Source: Chloranthus sessilifolius (Eukaryota; Streptophyta; Magnoliopsida; Chloranthales; Chloranthaceae). From it: a DNA stretch of 64,000 nucleotides. Position numbers and translations under genes: made by a program. Under the pieces are notes generated by a model. It did not search any database and was not told where the DNA came from. It saw only the letters and a program-made list of their open reading frames with translations. The stretch is taken from NCBI GenBank assembly GCA_021018995.1, contig CM037586.1, positions 154,988,060-155,052,059 on the forward strand, read 5' to 3'. Positions 46,383-59,185 of the stretch are shown in pieces; the stretch's first letter is position 1, and each line of letters begins with the position of its first letter.

Positions 46383-46647
46383 CAAGGTATCAGATATCGG
46401 CCGATACTAATAAGTATTGACGATACATATCGGTATCCCGTATCGGTATCGCCGATACTGGCCAGCATCGGCTGATACATATCGGGTTTTGACCGAAACC
46501 TAATACGTATCGGCTGATATGTCTCGATTTCAATCGAGACTATTATTTTATTTTATTTTTAAATGGTCGATATGTATAGATATCGGCCAATTCGTATCAG
46601 CCTCAGGCAAACTGATACTTGAGACCAATAATAATTTTAATACTTTG
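46383..46647. mobile_element. CAAGGTATCA MITE copy
   Basis: The left end CAAGGTATCAGATATCGG and right end AATTTTAATACTTTG are inverted. Octamers GCAAAGAG and GCGAAAAG match at 6 of 8. The interior holds repeated GTATCGGTATCG and GGCCGATAC. The tandem copy is 49272-49536. Confidence 0.62.
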
Positions 46648-48684
46648 GCGAAAAGAATGACTGACTTTGGTCATGAAGTTATTGGGCACCCCCGTAATAT
46701 GAAAAAGTGAAATTCAATCACTTGTAACCTACATAGATAGCGGACAAGACAAATTTGAGGGTTTTGGCATGGGTTGGAGAAGACTTAGATGGTTGATGAT
46801 GAGATTATTTGTCGCTGCTAGAAGGGAAGCTCCGGATGCAAATTTGTGCAATCTTTTTTCTAATTGATATGTAGGTAATTGATAGAGAAGGTTGGCGTGT
46901 TACAAGTAATTTCATTAATTGAAGTGCGATAAAAATAACAAGAAGAAAAGTTTGGTATGGAAGCAACAATAATATGACGGGAGCCATTACATGCACTCTT
47001 CAAGTGATTGCATGGAATTTAAAAGAAAGACATAAAAGTTTGGCAACCTCTACCATCTAAAAACACTATCTAAATTGTTTGATTTGAAGGCTATGATTTA
47101 AAGATATCAATTGCAAAAAATTAGAATAAAATATAATTTTTATCATTTGATTAAATGGAGTCAAAGGCTAGTATATAATTCAATAGTTGACTATAATAGA
47201 TCATATGACAAGTATCGTGTTTTGCTCCAATTTTATGTACCAGAGATTTATTGATCATCAACTTCAAATCAGACCGCCCATATTACATTTTTACATATCA
47301 CATGTCCCTAAAATACCAAATCTTTCTTTAAATTAGATGCAATCACTTGAAAAATGTGTTCAAGTAATGGCTCCTTAATATAAATTTATCTTTTCATACT
47401 AACCTCGGTGTAACATTTTGTTGATGCTATACTATATAGTTTAAAAATTAATTTGTCTTCATTAACTATCAGAGTGGCGTACGCCAGACAAACGGGTTAG
47501 GTACCTTATGCTAAGTCATGTTCTAAAGGGATTATAGGTTTATGCGATTATTAGCATAGCCAAAAAAAATAAAAGGTTGACAATATTACAATCTCAAGGT
47601 TGTAGATAGGGTTGCAACAAACCCGAGCTAGCACGACCGATCGCCTCAGCTCGGCTTGGCCCAAAAATGAGAGCTTTTGCGCTCTTAAGTTCGGCTCGAG
47701 AGCCAGAACACAACTTTTTATTTAATGCTCGATTGAAGTAGAGCTGAGCTAGTAAAGCTAGGCTTGACCTCATTAATGTATATTCTAACGATCATGGTGA
47801 CAAATTTCAATTTCAGCAATATATCAGTATTTCGGGGAAAATTCAAAAAGTTTGGAGAAAATTTTGGGCGTTCAAAAATTATTATATATATATTATATTT
47901 AATATTTATAAAAAAATTTATTTATTATGCAAAAACGACTAAAATTAAAAGAAAATTAAATTTGACAAAATTTCACTGAAATTAATGAAATTTGGCGATT
48001 TCAGAGAATTATCAAAAATTCGTTGAAAGTTACATCCAACTTATGTTTCGGTAAATTTCAGCGAAATGTAATTTAGAAAATATTGGAGAATTTTAACACT
48101 ATGGGAGAATTGGGTATTATTTTATTTGTTTTAAAAAAAATTTGTGGCAATTTTTTTTTCTAGATTAATATGAAGGAGGGCTCCAATTTAGGAACTCGCC
48201 TTGGGCCCCCAAAATCTCAAGGCCGGCTTGATCTTGTAGAGGATAAATTAATTTATTTTCAATATGCTTATCCATTCTTGTACTTGTAGTCTACTTTAGG
48301 TAAGGCAAACAATAATTTTCATGTGCTTTGTTTAAACTATTTGAATGGGTTATGAACAATGATTTATGTTGAGTTCCTTCTCAAAATTGTTAAGGCTTGT
48401 AGCCTCATAATTAGCTATATCATATGGTGATTGATTATAAATTGAAGAGGACTATTATATAACTTTGGTGGATTTAAATTCCTAATTGTACTTTATTATC
48501 GTGTTTTCTCTAAACATTACCAAACTATTTTCTATTTATGATTTTTATTTCCTCTTTTAAAACTTCTTTTATAAATTAGAATTAAGTTAGGTTTCTAGAA
48601 TGATTTCAGATTTATTATAGATTTTCTAAGGGTTCGACAATCCTTCTATTTGCCATTAGCTATAAACACTCGTGCACTTGCAAG

Positions 48685-49025
48685 CATAGTGACAAATTTC
48701 TCCAAAATTCTCTAAAATTTCTTCGAAAGTTATCGAAACAAGGGTCGGGCAGAACTTCCGGCGAAATTTCAATGATTTCTCTGAAATCATTGAAATTTCA
48801 TTAATTTTGGCGAAATTAACGAAATGTCACCAAAATTAATAAATTTTTTCTAATTTTTATCATTTTTTAAATAATAAATAAAATTTTTATGAAGTTCAAA
48901 TATAATTTATATTTAATATTTTTTATACTCCCTGAAAATTTTTCGAAACTTTTCAAATTTTTTTCAAAATTTATCCGAAATGGTCCCCTACCTAAATATT
49001 GCCTAAAATGAAATTTGTCACTATG
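48685..49025. mobile_element. CATAGT MITE, tandem-unit copy
   Basis: The element at 45796-46136 copied within unit 2. The inverted ends and CTTGCAAG flanks are retained. Confidence 0.85.
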
Positions 49026-49271
49026 CTTGCAAGAACGACATAAAATAATCACAACAGGTGGCCTTAAGGATATCAGTCCTGAGTGAAATTGCTATTATCA
49101 TCAGAAATCAACTATCCCAGTCCGAAATCTTCAAATTCTCCTTCCAAGTCCTTATAACCAACACATCATTCTTCGAAATGTTTGCAATGGTGCTCACTCG
49201 ATTTCTCAAACAAACCCTAAAGGTGTTTTTACAAGCACATCTGAGTGAAAAGCACTAGGGATAGCAAAGAG

Positions 49272-49536
49272 CAAGGTATCAGAAATCGGCCGATACTAAT
49301 AAGTATTGACGATACGTATCGGTATCCCGTATCGGTATCGCTGATACTGGCCAGCATCGGCTGATACATATCGGGTTTTGACCGAAACCTAATACGTATC
49401 GGCTGATATGTCTCGATTTCAATCGAGACTATTATTTTATTTTATTTTTAAATGGCCGATATGTATAGATATCGGCCAATTCGTATCAGCCTCAGGCAAA
49501 CTGATACTTGAGACCAATAATAATTTTAATACTTTG
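49272..49536. mobile_element. CAAGGTATCA MITE, tandem-unit copy
   Basis: The element at 46383-46647 copied within unit 2, with minor changes (GATACGTATC in place of GATACATATC near 49311). Confidence 0.62.
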
Positions 49537-50495
49537 GCGAAAAGAATGACTGACTTTGGTCATGAAGTTATTGGGCACCCCCGTAATATGGAAAAGTGAA
49601 ATTCAATCACTTGTAACCTACATAGATAGCGGACAAGACAAATTTGAGGGTTTTGGCATGGGTTGGAGAAGAATTAGATGGTTGATGATGAGATTATTTG
49701 TCGCTGCTAGAAGGGAAGCTCCGGATGCAAATCTGTGCAATCTTTTTTCTAATTGATATGTAGGTAATTGATAGAGAAGGTTGGCGTGTTACAGGTAATT
49801 TCATTAATTGAAGTGGGATAAAAATAAATAGAAGAAAAGTTTGGTATGGAAGCAACAATAATATGACGGGAACCATTACATGCACTCTTCAAGTGATTGC
49901 ACGGAATTTAAAAGAAAGACATAAAAGTTTGGCAACCTCTATCATCTAAAAACACTATCTAAATTGTTTGATTTGAAGGCTATGATTTAAAGATATCAAT
50001 TGCAAAAAATTAGAATAAAATATAATTTTTATCATTTGATTAAATGGAGTCAAAGGCTAGTATATAATTCAATAGTTGACTATAATAGATCATATGACAA
50101 GTATCGTGTTTTGCTCCAATTTTATGTACCAGAGATTTATTGATCATCAACTTCAAATCAGACCGCCCATATTACATTTTTACATATCACATGTCCCTAA
50201 AATACCAAATCTTTCTTTAAATTAGATGCAATCACTTGAAAAATGTGTTCAAGTAATGGCTCCTTAATATAAATTTATCTTTTCATACTAACCTCGGTGT
50301 AACATTTTGTTGATGCTATACTATATAGTTTAAAAATTAATTTGTCTTCATTAACTATCAGAGTGGCGTACGCCAGACAAACGGGTTAAGTACCTTATGC
50401 TAAGTCATGTTCTAAAGGGATTATAGGTTTATGCGATTATTAGAATAGCCAAAAAAAAAAAAAGGTTGGCAATATTACAATCTCAAGGTTGTAGA

Positions 50496-51305
50496 TAGGG
50501 TTGCAACAAACCTGAGCTAGCACGACCGCTCGCCTCAGCTCGGCTTGGCCCAAAAATGAGAGCTTTTGCGCTCTTAAGCTCGGCTCGAGAGCCAGAACAC
50601 AACTTTTTATTTAAAGCTCGATTGAAGTAGAGCTGAGTTAATAAAGCTCGGCTTAACCTCATTAATGGTATATAATATTTTTATATGATAAAATATATTA
50701 TATATAATATAATCTTGAATTTTTTTTACACTTTTGTTCCCTTATAATAAAATTCATCTAATGATTACTTTATAATGGATAGATACGCAATTAACTTATA
50801 ATCCTTATGATCTTCTATTGAAGTTTGTGCTTTTTTTATCTCCTATGTGTGTGTGTGTGCAATCATTAAAGTTCTTTCTCGCTTTTTTCAATGAACAACT
50901 ACTAACATGACAATTGACCAATCAATCAACACCTGAGCCCAACACTTATGCTCTTAATGTTTAGCATATTAAATTTAAACAATTTTTACTCCAATCGATT
51001 CATTAAATCCGAAAGGACTAACGGATTAAAAGATAATAGGACTTCATTTATAAATTTTATTAAAGTTTTCATCTATTAAAAAAAGAAGACAATGTTTAAA
51101 ACAATATTAGGAAAAAAAAATTATAATAAAACTTATTTAACTCAAAATTCGGTTCGGTTGGACTCGAGCTCGATAGACCCGAACTAGAACTCAGACTTTT
51201 TAGACTCGAAGGATATAAAATTAAATTCCAGCTCGACTCGTATAAGGTAGAGCTGAGCTAGAGTTGACCCAAGCTCGGGCTTGTCCCGACTTGATTGCAG
51301 CCCTA
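50496..51305. mobile_element. hAT-like element inserted into a SINE
   Basis: The left end TAGGGTTGCAACAAACC and right end TTGATTGCAGCCCTA are inverted. Flanking octamers GTTGTAGA (50488-50495) and GTCGTAGG (51306-51313) agree at 6 of 8. Removing it rejoins AATCTCAAGGTTGTAG to GTTCGAGTCCGGC, the box B region of a tRNA-type SINE. The interior is rich in AGCTCGGC and GAGCTCGA. No transposase frame. Confidence 0.7.
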
Positions 51306-51309
51306 GTCG

Positions 51310-54130
51310 TAGGTTCGAGTCCGGCTTACATATCTAAAAGGGTAGCCAAAAAGTTTGGGGCTGAAAATGGGTCTCCATTATTCAACCATTCAAATAATTG
51401 GGCATCTTTAGGTGGGTGGAACTCTTTTTTCTATTGACAAACAGGGAATCTGGATGTTAGAACGATGCATCCATCATAACAGGGACTGCAATAATGACAT
51501 TTGATTAAGGTTGTAGGACCACACAAACTGCTTTTCAAGGCCAAAGATATAAGTGTTATGGAAAAATAATGAATTAAGTACGCATATAAAAATTAAAAGA
51601 CTAAATCAATATCACTTGTAACAACCATGTAAAAAAGGAAGGAGCGACTCCTCTTAGAAGCCTTCTACCTCCTTATTTTATTTTTTTGAATAACATGAGT
51701 ATTCGGGTCTTTTAGCACCCGCTTAATCCCAAGGGCACATACGCACTTTAAATTCAGCATATGTCATGTCACCAAAGGATATAAATCCCTAGGATGGCCT
51801 CAAGGGGGAAAGGGATTCAAACATTCTACCTCGTTATTATTACTATTAATCTAAGTGGTGCCACTTGGCATATATCTTAGATCAATTTACGTATTCCAAG
51901 TGGATGGGCATCATCTACACTACAATCAATTTCAAAAATACTCTAATCAAAATACTTTTACTACAAAATTATAATATTTTAATACAATCTGTTAATAAAC
52001 ACAAACAGTGGTTGATATTAAAGTGCATCCATCACATAATTCAAAACATCCAATGTGTATGGCTGTCAACAAGGCGAGGCCGGGCTTTTCATAGGCCCCG
52101 ATTATTTTCGACTCTAAAAATTAAAGCCAAACTTGTAGACCTGGATACAAAATCAGCCAAGCTCGGACTTTTTATAAAAGCCCAAACTCGACCAAACTGG
52201 GTTAGGTCTGGGCCAAATTCTAGCCAACCCAGCCTTTCCCTTTAAAATAATTGAGATTATTAGGTCCAGATTCTAGCCGAGTTTTGGTTTGCCTAAATAT
52301 TTAATATTGGTTATCCCAAAAGCTATGCCTAAAGCCAGCCCAACTAAAAAATCGGGCCGGGCTCGGTCCAAGTACATTTAGGCTCGGATTTTTATTTGAG
52401 CCTAACCCGATCCAAACCGGGTAGGGTCAGGCTGGGCCATGCCTAGGCTTCTATGGAGATCTTTTGTAATCCCAAAAATTTTACTCTTTATTTTCATCGC
52501 TATAGGTGTAAATTCTGACAGGCCATAGAAAACGAGTTGCATCTCGAATCAGCTATAGGTGTTATTTCCATTTATATGTTAAAATTATATAAGTACTTTA
52601 CTCGTGATTCCACTCTAAATTTAATTATTTTATATTGTAGTGTTTAGAATTTAGTTGTGAATAAAATTGAGTGGAAAAAATAAAAAGACACAAATTGAAC
52701 CCATGCAGACAAGGCAATGATGATGACCAAACCATCTGACTCTCTTCTTTGTTTCTTTTATCTTATTTGATAAGGGCTATCCGGCCTCTTAGAGCACCCG
52801 ACTAAGCCCCTGGATATGTGCAACACTCGCACATCACACGTATCAGTCGATAAAGATAAAATCACTGCTTCTTGAGGCGTGATCCTGGCCATCTGATTCT
52901 TATACCTCATAAAATCTCCACACACATGACCATCATCCGGAATAAGATCGAACAGCTTTGGAAATGCCTAGGGGCTATCTTTTATGGAGTTTGTATTGGG
53001 AGGTACATAGCCAATATATCAGACGTAGTACACAGACTAATCTCAGTTCGCCTGCACTATTATATCCTTTACATATAAAATATGTATAGGTACATTGTCG
53101 ATCATGTAGGCATGCTAATAGTAGACCCTTTACCATCGACTGTAAGAAACTGTTTACCACACGCACCCTGTTAATTTTACTTTATGGAGACTAACCTTAT
53201 TAAGAATCAGCTAGTGGGCTTCTGCCTATATGACAATGGAAGGTTGATAATATCGCAACCTCAAGGTCGCAAGCTCCAGCTCAACTTACCTATGAATAAA
53301 AAAATGGCAGCTAATACTTTGCACGTATGTTGATGCTCGGTTCATCATTTCTATACATGTGACACGACACCAAGTAGTACATGAGGTTATCATCTAAGTG
53401 AGATTCATCCATAAGCTTACATAAAAATAATAATATCTACCAGGAGGCTAAGGAAGCCTACGAGAACCGGAAAGTCAACAAGTAAAACAGATTGGATAAT
53501 CACATGATAGCTGTTCAATTTTTGGATATTAATCATGTTGAGTTGTGCCTTGAATCCCGTGGCCACGACCCCGAACTCATGGCTACGAGTGTAACATCAA
53601 GAACCTTTGGGCTCAATCTCGTGGCCATCTACGGATTCAAACTATTCGGGAGTTGTTTGACGGGTATTCTCGTCATTAGATGGTTATACTTGTATTATAT
53701 AAAGTCTATTAGAGATTAGGGTTTATGTGGTGAGAAGAAAACTCGATTTTGTATTGAGTGAGGTATATGAGAGATTTGTAACCTCAGTTTTCACAAATAT
53801 GTGAAAGGGGCTCATAATCACCCATAGATATAGGTAAATTGTCGAATCATGTAAATTGTAGTTTTATTTGTTTTGTGTGATTTTGATTGTTGCATTTTCT
53901 ACAAATCATATTATAGAGATAGTATTTCTATCCAATCTTCGATTGAATCCAATATATAGACAACAGTCATGTGCACCATATGATACCACATGATGCCAAA
54001 TTGGTGCCATATGTACAAAATCGATGACTCAATCACCAACTTTAGTGACCATATCAGTCGCCTAATACCAGCGCATTAAAAAATTAAACACTCCCATAAT
54101 AATGGGCTGGTGTTACTACCACACCACATT
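51310..54130. other. Gene-free spacer with degenerate repeats
   Basis: A hAT-like fragment occurs at about 52060-52450 (ATGGCTGTCAACAAGG, GGGCCGGGCTCGG). Two related degenerate repeats lie at about 51680-51790 and 52745-52860 (AGCACCCGCTTAATCCC and AGCACCCGACTAAGCCC). A SINE-like tail occurs at 53230-53300. The 126-codon frame at 51865-52245 runs into the hAT-like fragment and matches nothing known. Confidence 0.45.
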
Positions 54131-54149
54131 ATACTACAACCACCTTACA

Positions 54150-54360
54150 ATAGATCTTGAGATCATATGCTTACCATGTTAATCATGAGTTTATCATCAG
54201 ACGCTTAGATGTTAATTATACGTGACACACATCTCAAAAAGTGAACATGGTCATGATGTACAATCAAGTGTGATGCACACTCACTTTTTGAGATGTGTGC
54301 CACATAAAATCAATATCTGACTGTCTAATGGTAGGTTCATAATCTCAAGATCTATTGCGT
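54150..54360. repeat. Foldback MITE (AGATCTTGAGATCAT family)
   Basis: CAATAGATCTTGAGATCATA on the left is mirrored by ATAATCTCAAGATCTATTG on the right. An inner pair ACACATCTCAAAAAGTGA / TCACTTTTTGAGATGTGT makes a second inverted repeat. Related ends are found near 29220-29420, 41220, 56105 and 58095. Confidence 0.65.
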
Positions 54361-55037
54361 TGAAAATTGGGACAAAAATGATCTCCATCATCTGATTTAA
54401 AGTAATTAAGAGATTTTTACTTTTGCTTAATTGAGTTCGTTGTAACACCAGCCTAATAATGTCTTAAAATGGTTTTCCGATAGATATGGAATGTGCTTGA
54501 TAAGATGGCAAGCCAAAAATAAACCTTATTAATGCTCGTAAAAGGTGATAGAAGGGCAATATTTTAAACCTTGTAATCATATAATGCAGTGGGTAATTCT
54601 ATTAAACTAGTAAGAGTTAATGTTGGTTGGTGCAGTGTCTCCATATGTATACAAATCGCAGATCCTTATCTTAGGAAGGTGGTTGGCTCCTTTTTAGCAT
54701 TTCCTGTTTGTTTCTCAATGCCATTTTATTTCTTCATGTCAGATTTGACGGTTGAGATGAAGGTCCCAAAAGGGTAGGAGACTAAGTGAGCAATTAAACC
54801 AGATTACTTAAATATAATTGGGTCCCATGGACGTTTTATAGTAGTTTAGGCCATGATATCTATTTTCTTTTGATGATTATGATTTATAATAACAAAATAG
54901 AGCGGGACCACGAGTCAGACCCACCATGTCACACATGCCAGCTGTGGTTCGTTTGCCTTTTCCTTGCACCAGAGTCTTCCCTGTTGTTCTACTCTTGGTT
55001 ATTAATGAATGACAGCAATCATCTATATTTTCCCTGT

Positions 55038-55041
<4 letters not shown>

Positions 55042-55087
<46 letters not shown>

Positions 55088-55101
55088 CACTAGAGATAAA
55101 C

Positions 55102-55176
<75 letters not shown>
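55042..55176. repeat. Compound TA-CT-TA microsatellite
   Basis: A TA run (to about 55085), a short unique linker, a CT run (about 55106-55134) and a second TA run (to about 55175). It explains Tyr-Ile and Ser-Leu repeat frames. Confidence 0.95.
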
Positions 55177-55178
<2 letters not shown>

Positions 55179-55209
55179 TAAATGGAATGCTACACTAACT
55201 ATGTAGCAA

Positions 55210-56777
55210 TTTTAACGCTATATTAATGTCATTTGGATGAAAATTGACACCTAATTCGAAGATCAAGTGTTGGGGCAATATAGGAAAAATCGATTAGGTC
55301 AATAACCCTAAAAAATGACTAAAGCATACAGCTTATTTACCATTTAAAATATGGTCAAAGTTAGAAAAAAATTTAGTACACAAAATTAAGGGAGTGGAGG
55401 TCAAACTTTTACCATATTTTTTAAGAGAAAAAGAGACGTAAAAATAAAATTTTCTTATGTAAATCACATGCCATATAGCTTACATGTCATGTAACATCAG
55501 ATGCTACACTTCAACTGTAGGGATCCTTTAATATATATATATATATATAAATGACATGTTTCCTGTGAATGGGTCAATCTCAGTAATTATTCTGGTCAAA
55601 GTAATATCTTCACTGATTTACATGCTATACTATTCTACGCACATTCATTCTAAAAGGCTACTCATAAGCCTAATGATTTTGAGAGGACTATATGAGAGTA
55701 GCTTTATCTGCATCTAGCCGTGAGCTGCTGTTCTGAATCCCCTGCTGCTGGCCATCAGTGATCGAGTGGCAAAGATCAAAATTTCAAGTTAAATTTGGGT
55801 TTTGGGAATGACTAAAATTCAAAATTTTGGCCAAAATCTGAAATTAAATTTCGATTTCAGGCATGACTGAAATCCAAAATTCGGCCAAAATTATGGATCC
55901 CATATAAAAAAACTGAAATTTAGGTTTCGGTTTTGGTAGGGATCGGAACTGAAATTTTGGACCAAAATGTCGGTGGCTTCGGGCGAAATTTTGAACCTTG
56001 TCGAGTGGTAAGACCATGATCTACAAGGGAATGGATCAATCATTCTTCTATTGGGGACAAGTGTACGAACGATAATGGGAGATCGTTTTTTGTCTCAATC
56101 TTCCACATAATAGATATTAAAATCATGAGTTTACCATCAGACCCGTAATTTTTTATTTCACATGACATCCCACAAAATGATAAAAATTACATGTGGCACA
56201 CAACACACTCAAATATAATTTTGAGCTCACTTTTTACAATTTTTGCCCCCATTAAATTAAAAATTGATCGATTAATAGTGTGCCTATGATGCGGGCGAAA
56301 TAAAAGATACCTTTTTGTTAGTGGTGTGACTGAGTATATCTTTATTTTTCTATGCAGTTTTGTAAATTTCAGTAACTTTCATCACCTAATCCGCACATAT
56401 TGTTATGCTAAATTTGGAAGAATGACATCTTAGATTCTATGATAAAATAAAATAAAGATAAAAGAAAAATTAAAAACATAAAGAAAAGGAACTGTTGATG
56501 GTGGTCTATGAGGCACCTCTGCAAGGAAATTGTAAGGTGCACCGCTCAAATAAGTCAATGGGGGGCATGTGGCTTATCAATTCAGTTGGCCTGATCATCG
56601 AACGGTTAAGATCATCAGATCCAAATGATTTTCGATTTATGACGAAACTAGGAGGTGGTCCATCCCGTTGATCCAAGTTACATCAGGGATATTGTCCCAA
56701 AGAGACAAAATTAAATTCCGCTGTTTTATAACTTAGTTTGCCTGCGATGGTAATACCTTCTTATGTGAAATTCATTG

Positions 56778-56827
<50 letters not shown>

Positions 56828-57000
56828 TTTTAATTAAAATGATTATTTGATTTAGTACAAAATTTGCATATAAACTGTACTTTATGTAATATTTTACCTT
56901 AAGTTGATGTGAACAAGCTGCATACTTTATAAGTTATTTTATTTAAATATTATATTTTTCACTTACAATTTTTGAGTTTTTCAAGAAATTACATAATTAT
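55210..57000. other. Gene-free AT-rich spacer
   Basis: Contains an AAATTTCGG/CCAAAATT-rich patch at about 55760-56005, an AGATCTTGAGATCAT-family fragment at about 56100-56290, and a TA microsatellite at about 56780-56821. No gene recognised. Confidence 0.45.
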
Positions 57001-57019
57001 ATCTTTTAGGAAAATTATG

Positions 57020-57183
57020 ACTGTAGGACAAATGTGTTGAGGACAAAGTGTAGGCAACGTGACTTGGATGCACCCACCTGCATTAAGTGAGCCTAATCAC
57101 ACTTGCGGTAAATTGTGTCGCACCACATCAGTTGCCTGTACTCTGTCTACATAAAATTTATCTTTCATATAACATTGTTCTAC
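57020..57183. mobile_element. MITE copy 1 (GGACAAAT ... ACATTGTTC)
   Basis: GGACAAAGTGTAGGCAAC on the left is mirrored by GTTGCCTGTACTCTGTC on the right. The interior has GCCTAATCACACTTGCGG. A close relative lies at 57694-57863. Confidence 0.6.
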
Positions 57184-57693
57184 TTTTTATTGTTATATAA
57201 GAGGATTGCACGAACGTAACATAGTCATTATATGATGAACCGATGAACCGATGAACCGGTGAACCGAACTTGGCTTAAGACCAAAAATGTGTTGCACTTT
57301 CCATAAGCGGGCGGGTGCTTAGAACTCTCAAAGGTCGTGACTTCCTCTTATCTAGACTCTATCCACTAGATATATGTTAAAATATGATTTGTACGTCCAA
57401 TCAAATATGCTCATGTTCGATCGACCATAGGTTAGGAATGCAGTCGATTAGAATATCATAAGTCATAACTATCCATTAATGAAAACTTTCTGTGAAATAT
57501 ATACGTTCAGAATTTCCCCCCGATGTTAACTTTTGAGTTAAGAGACCACTAGATGTGATTTGACGGTCTAGATTGAAGAGCAGTTGCACCAATTTATGAT
57601 AAAGCTGCTACACGAATCACAAATTTACAACTGTTTTTCAGCCCAATTATGATAGAGCTATTACGCGAACAACAAAGGAAAATTATAAACTCT

Positions 57694-57863
57694 TGGGACA
57701 GATTTGTTGAGTATAAAGTGAAGGTGATTGAGGTGGCGTGATGTGATTGGTTGTACTTATTTGTATTAATTGAGCCCCATTACACTTGCAGTCAATTACG
57801 CTATCCCAAATCAGTCGCCTATACTTTGTCCGCATAATATTTATCCTCTACATAACACTGTCC
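57694..57863. mobile_element. MITE copy 2 of the same family
   Basis: GGGACAGATTTGTTGAGTAT and the end AACACTGTCC are inverted; the interior shares CATTACACTTGCAGTCAATT and ATCAGTCGCCTATACTTTGTC with copy 1. The flanks differ, so this is an independent insertion. Confidence 0.62.
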
Positions 57864-59185
57864 AATCACAAATTTACAACTATTTTTCAGCCCATTCCTT
57901 GTATTTTGGAATAATTTTTCCATCTTTTGAATAAAATGGTTCAAATTTTGATTTCATGTGACACACATCTAAAGTGATAGTAATCATAAATATAGTTCTT
58001 GAGTCACTTTTTGGGATGTTGCAAGTTCTCGAGTCACTTTTTGGGATGTGTGCAACAATGAGTTAACATCTGACCGTATAATGATAGGTCGGGATCTCAA
58101 GATCTATTGTATCGTTGGTTGAGCCAAAAATCGATGCCATTGCCTAGAATAATTTTTGGACTTGGCTCATCTGACTGACATTTAAATATTATTTTAGTGT
58201 TTAAATGATTTTACAGTATAAATAATTTAAGATGTAGATGATCTCTACCGTCAAAGTGATAGACCATAAATTAAAGTATAACATGCCAAAAAATAATATT
58301 TTAAGGAGATTTAAATTATTCAATAGATTAACTATAATATTAAATATAGTTTTTAGTTTTAAGTTTTAATGACTGATATTAAAGTCCATCAATTGATCAA
58401 TGGCATTCACTTATGGGGAATGATTAGGTCCTACAAGGCAGAATTAGATTTCTAATCCTACCCCATCTGCTGCCCTTAGAAATCGAAGAATCTTAATGTT
58501 CTTGATTTTCACTTTTTATAGCATGATGTGTAGTCAAAATTCTCTGATTTCCAACAACAGCAGATAGATAGTTAGGACTAGAACTTCGTTTCTACCTAGT
58601 AGGACTTGACTATTGCCCTTCACTTATAAGTATATTTCGTTGGGATGAATATACTCCACTGATATATTGCCACTTAAATAATTTAGATTTGGTCACATTT
58701 GTGCGCCACGTGATAATAATGATAAATCACATTTAATGGTGTGGGATAAAAATATAATTTTTTATGAGGTAATCATGGAAGATCATTTAAATATCATTAT
58801 GAAAAGAAGAAGACCGATCAAGAGTCACATCGTAGGCCTGGCTTAAAAGGGACTTTTGACAGAAGTAGAAAAAACGAGGGGCACACCTCGTCTGTCAACT
58901 TCTTCATTGATTCTCACGTGGCATCCAGTGGGGGGCCCACCTCGCCATGTGTTGATCATCCATGTCTGTGCATGGATCTCGATCCACCTAGTCTGTTACT
59001 CAAACACAGCTCAACTGTATTTGGTGATCTAAACCGTCCAATTTTTTCTACAGATGATGTTGAGTGGGGAAAGAGCATCTTATTGTAACAGCTACGCACT
59101 TCTCTTCGTTTTAATCCCTTGGCTCGAGTATCCCTAACTTTTAAGTATTAATTACCATCATGAAAATAGCTGCATTATCTTTTAG

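Larger units (their letters stand above)
44885..47773. repeat. 2889-bp tandem duplication, unit 1
   Basis: Every landmark in this segment recurs 2889 bp downstream with few differences. The unit contains the right half of the hAT element (to 45341), a CATAGT MITE (45796-46136), a CAAGGTATCA MITE (46383-46647) and the left part of a second hAT-like element (from about 47607). The short word TAATG occurs at both unit junctions and at the right end. No host gene is carried. Confidence 0.92.
47774..50662. repeat. 2889-bp tandem duplication, unit 2
   Basis: Second copy of 44885-47773. Differences are sparse by eye, for example CTCCAGTTTAGG against CTCCAATTTAGG and the GAAATTTGTCACT end changed to GAATTTTAACACT near 48090. 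Unit 2 runs directly on into the intact remainder of the hAT-like element ending at 51305. Confidence 0.92.

Noticed and set aside
51865-52245. 126-codon frame as a gene
   Set aside because: Half of it is a hAT-like GGGCCGGGC-rich fragment; no homology recognised and no conserved motif.
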